A stretch of DNA of 7,794 nt from Caryophanales bacterium UBA2753. GTDB lineage: Bacteria; Bacillota_I; Bacilli_A; RFN20; CAG-826. The notes under the pieces were generated by a model, which saw only the letters and a list, made by a program, of their open reading frames with translations, had not been told where the DNA came from and made no database searches. Shown here one piece after another: positions 1 to 5,394 of this stretch. The first letter of the stretch is position 1, and the number at the start of each line of letters is the position of its first letter. The stretch lies in the NCBI GenBank assembly GCA_002353275.1, contig DEJH01000007.1:1-7794 (forward strand). The letters run 5' to 3'. A program made the translations under genes and the position numbers.

Positions 1-563
1 CCTTGAGGTAAGGTTGTCCAAGAGCTATCAAGACCAATATATTGATCTTTGACAGTGGTTAATTTGTCCTTTAAGAACCAATCGTCAATTTCGGTTTTTT
101 CAAGTTCGTACAAGAAATGTTCTTTTAAGTCATTTTCAGTTTCACATTTATAACTTTCAAGAATCTTGTCCCATTCTTCTCCTTCAGAGGTGCCATTACT
201 AGCAGCATTATCTCTAGCGGTTTGATGTTGAACGTTCACTTTACGAGTAGCTTCTCTTACTAAATCAGCATAAGGTTTAAGAGTGGAATTTTGACCACTT
301 AAACTCTCGTATTTGTAGCGGACTAAACTTTCAACAACAGAATCATAGAACAACTTTGTACCTGTGTCTGTTTCGCCGTACTCGGAATAAAATTTATCAA
401 TATCAACGTAGAATTTTCCGGTATCAGTATTGTATTCAATACCTTCTACAATTGACTCTGTACTTGCAGTTGGACCGCTAGTGGCAGCAGTGCTACAAGC
501 TGATAAAGCGAGTGCGCCGATGAAACTAGTAACTAAACATAATGATAGATTACTTTTTTTCAT
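1..563 (-). CDS. Secreted lipoprotein, putative PrsA/SurA-like foldase (3' part outside window)
   Basis: The reading frame starts at the ATG whose complement is 561-563 and stays open for 187 codons to the window edge, so the C-terminus is missing. The N-terminus is a lipoprotein signal peptide: KK at residues 2-3, a hydrophobic stretch at about 5-20, and a lipobox L20-S21-A22-C23. Cys23 would be lipidated after cleavage, anchoring the protein outside the membrane. A Ser/Thr/Ala-rich linker (about 24-38) follows. Residues about 68-170 are charged and predicted helical, with the pattern of the chaperone-like N-terminal domain of PrsA/SurA foldases, including E130-W131 and the stretch ENDLKEHFLYELEK (143-156). 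The parvulin-type isomerase domain, if present, would lie beyond the window, so the foldase assignment is an inference from weak similarity. It could instead be an unrelated lineage-specific lipoprotein. The start is supported by AAGGAGA seven bases upstream. It is transcribed divergently from the suf genes. Confidence 0.8.
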   Translation of the reverse strand, partial: MKKSNLSLCLVTSFIGALALSACSTAATSGPTASTESIVEGIEYNTDTGKFYVDIDKFYSEYGETDTGTKLFYDSVVESLVRYKYESLSGQNSTLKPYADLVREATRKVNVQHQTARDNAASNGTSEGEEWDKILESYKCETENDLKEHFLYELEKTEIDDWFLKDKLTTVKDQYIGLDSSWTTLPQ

Positions 564-570
564 CTTTAAG

Positions 571-577
571 TCTCCTT
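571..577 (-). promoter_or_regulatory. Ribosome binding site of the lipoprotein gene
   Basis: On the minus strand this reads AAGGAGA, a near-perfect Shine-Dalgarno sequence, seven bases before the ATG at 563-561. It fixes the start of the lipoprotein gene and agrees with the signal peptide beginning MKK. Confidence 0.85.
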
Positions 578-599
578 TTCTAAAATACATAGCGTGTAT

Positions 600-628
600 A
601 TTTTACTCATATCGCATTACGCGTGCAA
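600..628 (-). promoter_or_regulatory. Sigma-A-type promoter for the lipoprotein gene
   Basis: On the minus strand, TTGCAC (-35, 628-623) is followed by exactly 17 bases and TAAAAT (-10, 605-600). These match four of six and five of six consensus positions. Transcription would begin near 593, giving a leader of about 30 bases that contains the ribosome binding site. The very AT-rich tract at 629-650 lies just upstream of the -35 box, where an UP element or a regulator site would be. Predicted from sequence only. Confidence 0.6.
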
Positions 629-657
629 TAAATAATTTTAAAAATTATTAGACGCGT
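619..657. repeat. Pair of ACGCGT elements flanking an AT palindrome
   Basis: The self-complementary hexamer ACGCGT occurs at 619-624 and 652-657, 33 bp apart (about three helical turns). The two copies lie either side of the palindrome at 631-649. A related GCGTGTATA is at 592-600 and GCGTATAC at 654-661. The left copy overlaps the -35 box of the lipoprotein promoter. GC-rich hexamers stand out in this AT-rich spacer. A binding site for a regulator is possible, but no known operator is recognised. Confidence 0.4.
631..649. repeat. 19-bp perfect AT palindrome (9-1-9) in the divergent promoter region
   Basis: AATAATTTT (631-639), a central A (640) and AAAATTATT (641-649) form a perfect inverted repeat. 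The 9-1-9 layout, with a single central base, resembles the geometry of Fur/PerR-family boxes, but the core does not match the published consensus of either. It sits directly upstream of the lipoprotein -35 box and about 50 bp upstream of the candidate suf -35 box, so one bound protein could act on both genes. It could also simply be an AT-rich UP element. No run of T follows a GC stem, so it is not a terminator. Confidence 0.5.
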
Positions 658-697
658 ATACATGTGCTACAGTTTTGAAAATTGTTTATCGTATTAT

Positions 698-727
698 TTG
701 AAATATATTCTGAAAACGAATTACAAT
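698..727 (+). promoter_or_regulatory. Candidate promoter of the suf-mnmG-rsmG operon
   Basis: TTGAAA (-35, 698-703) and TACAAT (-10, 722-727) each match five of six consensus positions and are separated by 18 bases. The start point would be near 734, giving a short leader that just includes the sufC ribosome binding site. A weaker overlapping alternative is TTGTTT (682-687), 16 bases, TATATT (704-709), with a leader of about 36 bases. In AT-rich DNA such matches arise easily, so the choice is tentative. Confidence 0.45.
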
Positions 728-738
728 ATTACGGCACT

Positions 739-743
739 GAGGA
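739..743 (+). promoter_or_regulatory. Ribosome binding site that sets the sufC start
   Basis: GAGGA lies eight bases before the ATG at 752. The in-frame ATG at 662 would add 30 residues with no family counterpart and has no comparable purine-rich site. The GAGGA motif therefore decides for the downstream start. Confidence 0.75.
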
Positions 744-751
744 AAATCAAT

Positions 752-1573
752 ATGGCTACATTAAGAATTAATAACCTTCATGTTGAAGTCGAAGGTAAAG
801 AAATATTAAAAGGTGTCACTACCACAATTTCTGAAGGAGAGACAGTTGCTTTATTAGGTCCTAATGGACACGGTAAATCAACGCTTTTAAACGTTATCAT
901 GGGTCATCCAAGATATAAGATCACTTCTGGAACCATTTTCTTAGATGATTTAGATATCACCAACATGACTACTGACGAAAGAGCAAAAGCAGGATTATTT
1001 TTAGCACTTCAAAATCCAGCAGAAGTTCCTGGTGTTATTAACTCTGATTTTTTAAGAGCAGCAGTTAACGCTACTAGTGAAGAAAAAGTCTCAACTTATA
1101 AATTTTATAAGATGCTTGATGGTGCTACTAAAGAACTTAAGATGCCATTTGATTTAGCCACTCGTTCTCTTAACGAAGGATTTAGTGGTGGAGAAAAGAA
1201 AAGAAACGAGATTCTCCAACTCTTACTTTTAAAACCAAAAATCGCAATGCTTGATGAAATCGATTCTGGTTTAGACGTTGACGCGATTCAAATTGTTGCT
1301 GATGTAATCAAAAAAGAAGAGGAAAATGGTAGAGGATTTTTAGTCATTTCTCACTACGCTAGATTATTCGACTTAATTAAACCTACAAGAGCAATTGTAA
1401 TGATTAACGGAAGAATCGTTTTAGATGGTGATACTTCTCTTATTAAACGTATTGATCAAAACGGTTATGAATTCATCAAAACTGAGCTTGGAATTGAAAT
1501 TGAAAAAGAACAAGCTCAAATGAATACCGTCTCAATCGGTACTTGTGCTGTTAAAGAATCGATAAAGAAATAA
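752..1573 (+). CDS. sufC: SufC, Fe-S cluster assembly ABC-type ATPase
   Basis: Cytosolic ATPase of the SUF machinery. It binds SufB and SufD and uses ATP-driven dimerisation to rearrange the scaffold during Fe-S cluster assembly. The 273-residue protein has all nucleotide-binding motifs: Walker A GPNGHGKST (36-44, Lys42), Q-loop Gln87 in LALQNP, signature FSGGEKKR (144-151), Walker B IAMLDEIDSGLD (164-175, Glu169) and H-loop His201 in VISHY. There is no membrane segment, as expected for SufC rather than a transporter ATPase. I chose the ATG at 752 because the protein then begins MATLRINNLHVEVEGKEIL, the normal N-terminus of the family, behind a good ribosome binding site. The tail after about residue 250 contains VSIGTC (260-265) and makes the protein somewhat longer than E. 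coli SufC (about 248 residues). It is the first gene of the operon, and its stop is one base before the sufD ATG. Confidence 0.97.
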   Translation: MATLRINNLHVEVEGKEILKGVTTTISEGETVALLGPNGHGKSTLLNVIMGHPRYKITSGTIFLDDLDITNMTTDERAKAGLFLALQNPAEVPGVINSDFLRAAVNATSEEKVSTYKFYKMLDGATKELKMPFDLATRSLNEGFSGGEKKRNEILQLLLLKPKIAMLDEIDSGLDVDAIQIVADVIKKEEENGRGFLVISHYARLFDLIKPTRAIVMINGRIVLDGDTSLIKRIDQNGYEFIKTELGIEIEKEQAQMNTVSIGTCAVKESIKK

Positions 1574-1574
1574 A

Positions 1575-2342
1575 ATGAAAAAGATTATTGTTCGTGAATC
1601 TCAAAATTTTGATTGTGCTCCTATTAAAAACGAAGCCACTTTTGAAATTGGACAAAACGAAAATATAGCTTTATATCTTTATAATATTGAACAAGTTAAT
1701 TCACTCGATTTTGAAATTGGGGAGAGCTCAATCGTCCAATTATCTATATTTGCTCAAAAGGCTATAAATCAATCAAAAATTACTGCAAATATCGGTAAAA
1801 ATTCAAAAATTACCGTATATTTCGCTGATTTTACAACAGAGAAAATTCATTTAGATGCTTCAATTAATCTTAATGATGATGAGGCAACATGCGATTGGCA
1901 TCTCGCTTCTTTAAGTGAGAAAAATGACGATAAAGTAATCTCTGTTTCAATGTATCATAATCATCCAAACACTCATGGAAGAATTGACAATTATGGCGTT
2001 TGCAAAGATCAAAGTTCCTTAGTTTTTTCAGGAATTAGTCATATTGTAAAAGGATGTCATCAATCTACTTCTCATCAAAACGCAAAGATTGTTGTCTTTG
2101 ATAATAACTGTAAAGCAATTGCTAAACCAATTTTAAAAATTGATGAAAATGATATTGAAGCAAGTCACGCCGCAGTAGTGGGTAAAGTCAGTGATGAACA
2201 CATTTTCTATTTAACCTCTAGAGGTTTATCTGTTGATGAAGCAAAACTCTTAATTACCCTTGGCTATTTAAAGCCAATTTTGAAAGGATTTAATGAGTCA
2301 ACTCAACAAGAAATTAATACACTTATCGAAGGGAGATTATAA
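1575..2342 (+). CDS. sufD: Short SufD-like Fe-S scaffold subunit
   Basis: A SufB/SufD-family protein, the partner of SufB in the SufBCD scaffold. Only 255 residues are present, against more than 400 for E. coli or Bacillus SufD, so the N-terminal helical domain appears to be absent and the frame is mainly the beta-helix plus C-terminal helices. The family core is visible at about 121-205: a His-containing stretch YHNHPNTHGR (127-136), GVCKDQSSLVFSG (141-153), then EASHAAVVGKVSDEHIFYL (195-213). His198 sits in the position of the interface His of E. coli SufD (SHGATVG-like motif). The end, FYLTSRGLSVDEAKLLITLG (211-230), parallels SufB in this operon (FYLMSRGISEKDA). The gene has an intact start and end and no frameshift. 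It begins one base after the sufC stop with only a weak ribosome binding site, so it is probably translated by coupling. SufD is assigned by position and motifs; the symbol is less certain than for its neighbours. Confidence 0.88.
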   Translation: MKKIIVRESQNFDCAPIKNEATFEIGQNENIALYLYNIEQVNSLDFEIGESSIVQLSIFAQKAINQSKITANIGKNSKITVYFADFTTEKIHLDASINLNDDEATCDWHLASLSEKNDDKVISVSMYHNHPNTHGRIDNYGVCKDQSSLVFSGISHIVKGCHQSTSHQNAKIVVFDNNCKAIAKPILKIDENDIEASHAAVVGKVSDEHIFYLTSRGLSVDEAKLLITLGYLKPILKGFNESTQQEINTLIEGRL

Positions 2343-2344
2343 AG

Positions 2345-3577
2345 ATGTACGATATTGATAAAGTTCGTCGAGATTTCCCAATGTTAGATAATAAGAAGAT
2401 GCAAAATAAGCCTCTAATTTTTTTAGATAACGCTTCAACTACATTTAAGCCACAATGTGTAATCGATAAAATGAATGAATATTACACTGAAATGACATCA
2501 AACTCTCACCGTGGTGATTATGATCTTTGTTATAACATTGATGTTGAAGTAGCTAAAACCAGAAAAGAAATTGCTAAATTCGTTAATTCTGAAGTTAATG
2601 AGGTAGTGTTTACATCTGGAGATACTGAAGCTATTAATTTAGTCGCTTATGGCTATGCATTAGATAATCTTAAAAAAGGCGACAAGATTTTAATAAGCAT
2701 CACCGAGCACGCCTCTAATGTTTTACCTTGGTATAGAATCTGCCAATTAACAGGAGCAGAAGTCGTTTTTGTTGAACTAGAAAATAAGCGTATTACTGCT
2801 AATTCAGTTAAGAACGCTTTTAATAAATATTCAAATATTAAATTAGCTGCTTTTGCACATGTCGGAAATGTGCTTGGTTATGAGATTAATGCGAAAGAAA
2901 TCGCCTCAATTTGTCATTCTCATGGTGCTTTACTTCTTTTAGATGGTGCTCAATCTGTACCTCATATGCCTATTGATTTTAAAGACTTAGATGTTGATTT
3001 TTTAACTTTCTCTGCTCATAAGATGTGTGGTCCTACTGGTATTGGCTGTTTAGTGGGTAAATACGACCTATTACAAAAGATGTCTACTTTCCATCTAGGT
3101 GGAGGCATGAATGTTAAATTTAATAAAGATATGGAATTAGAAGTATTAGACGCTCCTGCAAAATTTGAAGCAGGTACATTAAATCTATCTGCTATTATGG
3201 GATTTGGCGAAGCAGTTAAATATATTTCTAATATCGGTATCGAAAACATTCATAAACACGACCAAGAATTATTTGATTATGCAATCTCTAAATTAGAAAA
3301 AGAAGATAAAATTATTATTTATAATAAAGATTCAAGAAACGGGATTATTTCCTTTAATATCAAAGGTGTTTTTGCTCAAGATGAAGCTACCTTATTAAAT
3401 TCCAAAGGAATCGCTGTAAGAAGTGGCCAACACTGCGCAAAAATGATTGATGAAGTTATTGGAGAACCTGCTACTGTTAGAATGTCTACTTATTTATATA
3501 CAAGTAAAGAAGAAGTCGATGCTTTTATCGATGCATTAATTAATGGAGGAGATATTTTAGATGCCTATTTTAACTAA
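2345..3577 (+). CDS. sufS: SufS, group II cysteine desulfurase
   Basis: PLP-dependent enzyme that converts L-cysteine to alanine and holds the sulfur as a persulfide, which is passed to SufU. Its 410 residues match the usual length. Visible catalytic residues are His121 (TEHASN), which stacks on the cofactor, Asp200 and Gln203 (LDGAQ), the Schiff-base Lys226 in SAHKMCGPTGIG (223-234), the persulfide Cys364 in RSGQHCA (359-365), and substrate-binding Arg379. FEAGTLN (274-280) is the family FEAGTPN motif with Leu for Pro. Other departures are SGDTEAIN (91-98) where RGTTEAIN is usual, and RSGQHCA for RAGHHCA. All catalytic groups remain, so activity is expected. GGGAG at 2331-2335 is nine bases before the ATG, and only two bases separate it from sufD. 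The 3' end overlaps sufU by 17 bases. Confidence 0.96.
   Translation: MYDIDKVRRDFPMLDNKKMQNKPLIFLDNASTTFKPQCVIDKMNEYYTEMTSNSHRGDYDLCYNIDVEVAKTRKEIAKFVNSEVNEVVFTSGDTEAINLVAYGYALDNLKKGDKILISITEHASNVLPWYRICQLTGAEVVFVELENKRITANSVKNAFNKYSNIKLAAFAHVGNVLGYEINAKEIASICHSHGALLLLDGAQSVPHMPIDFKDLDVDFLTFSAHKMCGPTGIGCLVGKYDLLQKMSTFHLGGGMNVKFNKDMELEVLDAPAKFEAGTLNLSAIMGFGEAVKYISNIGIENIHKHDQELFDYAISKLEKEDKIIIYNKDSRNGIISFNIKGVFAQDEATLLNSKGIAVRSGQHCAKMIDEVIGEPATVRMSTYLYTSKEEVDAFIDALINGGDILDAYFN
3545..3550 (+). promoter_or_regulatory. Ribosome binding site of sufU inside sufS
   Basis: GGAGGA lies ten bases before the sufU ATG at 3561, within the last codons of sufS. It supports a genuine 17-base gene overlap and independent initiation on sufU in addition to coupling. 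Confidence 0.8.
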
Positions 3578-3992
3578 TGAAATGATGAGAGCGGTTATTA
3601 TGGACCACTCATCAAATCCAACCAATAAACATACTCCAAAAGGTGAAGGATATCATAAAGTCCACATGCATTCAGATAACTGCATTGATGATTTAGATAT
3701 TTACTTAAAAGTTGAAAACGATCATATTATCGATGCTTGTTTTGAAGGAGTTGCCTGCACAATTTCATTAAGTAGCACAGACATTATGTGTGACTTAATG
3801 AAAGGCAAAACCACTAAAGAAGCCCTCTATATGATTGAACAATATCAGCATATGATGCATGAAGAACCATTTGATGATGAAGTTCTTGATGAAGCCATTG
3901 TTTTTGTTAATACAAGTAAACAAGCGGCACGTATTAGATGTGCGACAATTGGATGGAATGCCGCTAACTCTATCTTAAAAGAAGGCAAATAA
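3561..3992 (+). CDS. sufU: SufU, zinc-dependent sulfurtransferase partner of SufS
   Basis: Small IscU-like protein that, in Firmicutes SUF systems, takes the persulfide sulfur from SufS by a zinc-ligand swap and passes it to the SufBCD scaffold. It does the job of SufE. The protein has 143 residues, close to B. subtilis SufU (147). The four zinc ligands are in place: Cys41 and Asp43 in SDNCIDD, Cys66 in FEGVACTIS (61-69), and Cys127 in RIRCATIGW (124-132). The roughly 20-residue insertion that separates SufU from IscU is present between Cys66 and Cys127. The usual Gly between Cys41 and Asp43 (CGD) is Ile here (CID), a mild departure. It starts inside the end of sufS and ends one base before sufB, so all three should be made in step. 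Confidence 0.95.
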   Translation: MPILTNEMMRAVIMDHSSNPTNKHTPKGEGYHKVHMHSDNCIDDLDIYLKVENDHIIDACFEGVACTISLSSTDIMCDLMKGKTTKEALYMIEQYQHMMHEEPFDDEVLDEAIVFVNTSKQAARIRCATIGWNAANSILKEGK

Positions 3993-3993
3993 A

Positions 3994-5391
3994 ATGAAAG
4001 AAGACGTCAAATTCCAAGAAGATTATAAATATGGATTTAAAGATGAAGATGTTTCTATCGTTAAAACCAAAAAAGGATTAACCGAAGAAACTATTCGTCA
4101 AATTTCAGCATATAAAAACGAACCTGAATGGATGCTTGAATTCCGCTTAAAGGCTCTTAAAAGCTTTTTAGCTATGACTCTTCCTAAATATGGACCAGAC
4201 TTAACTGATCTTGATTTTGATTCATTTACTTATTTTACTCGTCCATCCGAAAAAGAGGTTAAGAATTGGGACGAAGTTCCTGAGACTATTAAAAACACTT
4301 TTACACGTTTAGGAATTCCTGAAGCTGAACAAAAATATTTGAGTGGTGTTTCTACTCAATATGAGAGTGAAGTTGTCTATCACAATATGCTTAAAGAAAT
4401 TGAAGATAAGGGAGTCATCTTCCTTTCTACTGATATGGCATTGAAGCTATATCCTGATTTATTTAAGAAATATTTTTCTACTGTTATTCCAGTTGCAGAT
4501 AATAAATTCTCTGCTCTTAATGGTGCGGTTTGGTCTGGTGGATCATTTATCTATGTTCCAAAAGGAGTTCATTTAGATAAACCACTTCAATCTTATTTCC
4601 GTATCAATAATGAGAAAAGCGGACAATTTGAACGAACCCTGATTATTGTTGATGAAGGAGCGGATGTCCATTATGTTGAAGGCTGTACAGCCCCTACTTA
4701 TTCAAAGGAATCTCTCCACGCCGCAGTGGTTGAAATCATCGTTTTAAAGGGTGGAAAATGCCGCTATTCAACAGTTCAAAACTGGAGTACAAATATCGTA
4801 AATTTAGTAACAAAACGTGCGATTTGCATGGAAAATGCGTCAATGGAGTGGATTGATGGCAATATTGGAAGCCAAGTGAATATGAAGTATCCTGCTTGTA
4901 TATTAAAAGGAAAAGGTGCGAAAGGAACTTGTATCTCGATTGCCGTTGCTGGAAAAGGTCAATATCAAGACGCTGGAGCACGTATGATTCATGAAGCTGA
5001 TGATACAACTAGTACTATCATTTCAAAATCAATTGTTAAAAATGGTGGAGTCGCTAATTATCGCGGAACCGTTAGACATAAAGAAAACGCTAAGAACTGT
5101 AGAAGTCATATTGAATGTGACACTTTAATTCTTGATCATTTATCAAAAAGTGACACGATTCCAAATAATGATGTAAGAAATAATTCTTCTTATATTGAAC
5201 ATGAAGCAACAGTTAGCAAAATTAATGAAGATCAACTTTTCTATCTAATGAGTAGAGGCATTTCTGAAAAAGATGCTACTCAGATGATTATTATGGGATT
5301 TATTGAACCATTTTCTAGAGAATTACCAATGGAATATGCGGTTGAATTGAACCAATTAATCAAGATGGATATGGAAGGTAGTGTAGGATAG
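3994..5391 (+). CDS. sufB: SufB, Fe-S cluster scaffold
   Basis: Core scaffold of the SUF system, on which the nascent cluster is built with SufC and SufD. At 465 residues it is full length for the Firmicutes type. The N-terminal helical region (about 1-100) contains PEWMLEFRLKALKSF (44-58). The beta-helix follows, with GAVWSGGSFIYVPKGVHLD (177-195), YVEGCTAPTYSKESLHAA (227-244, Cys231) and NWSTNIVNLVTKRA (263-276). CRSHIECDTL (369-378) includes Cys375, probably the counterpart of the catalytic Cys of E. coli SufB. The end has YIEHEATVSKINEDQLFYL (400-418) and MSRGISEKDA (419-428). There is no N-terminal CxxC cluster motif, as expected for this branch. GAAGG at 3981-3985 is eight bases before the ATG, one base after sufU. 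It is paralogous to the short SufD in this operon. Confidence 0.97.
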   Translation: MKEDVKFQEDYKYGFKDEDVSIVKTKKGLTEETIRQISAYKNEPEWMLEFRLKALKSFLAMTLPKYGPDLTDLDFDSFTYFTRPSEKEVKNWDEVPETIKNTFTRLGIPEAEQKYLSGVSTQYESEVVYHNMLKEIEDKGVIFLSTDMALKLYPDLFKKYFSTVIPVADNKFSALNGAVWSGGSFIYVPKGVHLDKPLQSYFRINNEKSGQFERTLIIVDEGADVHYVEGCTAPTYSKESLHAAVVEIIVLKGGKCRYSTVQNWSTNIVNLVTKRAICMENASMEWIDGNIGSQVNMKYPACILKGKGAKGTCISIAVAGKGQYQDAGARMIHEADDTTSTIISKSIVKNGGVANYRGTVRHKENAKNCRSHIECDTLILDHLSKSDTIPNNDVRNNSSYIEHEATVSKINEDQLFYLMSRGISEKDATQMIIMGFIEPFSRELPMEYAVELNQLIKMDMEGSVG

Positions 5392-5394
5392 AAT

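Noticed and set aside
631..649. Palindrome as a bidirectional terminator
   Set aside because: The stem is entirely A/T and would be weak, and it lies between divergent genes where no terminator is needed.
430..651. Plus-strand 73-codon reading frame
   Set aside because: It lies mostly antisense to the lipoprotein N-terminus and runs through its promoter. It has no family features, and the minus-strand gene explains this DNA better.
623..709. T-box, riboswitch or other structured leader before sufC
   Set aside because: The likely leader is only about 17-36 bases, and no conserved riboswitch motif is visible.
662..751. Extension of sufC upstream to the ATG at 662 (30 extra residues)
   Set aside because: The added residues resemble no SufC N-terminus, overlap the candidate promoter, and lack a ribosome binding site. 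The ATG at 752 has GAGGA at good spacing.
1575..2342. Short SufD as a frameshifted pseudogene
   Set aside because: The frame is intact, begins one base after sufC and ends in the normal C-terminal motif. The upstream DNA is fully used by sufC, so there is no room for a lost N-terminal piece.
3016..3249. Minus-strand 77-codon reading frame inside sufS
   Set aside because: It is a shadow of sufS, fully inside a conserved coding region, with no recognisable protein features.
4736..5008. Minus-strand 90-codon reading frame inside sufB
   Set aside because: It is a shadow of sufB, with no family match or supporting context.
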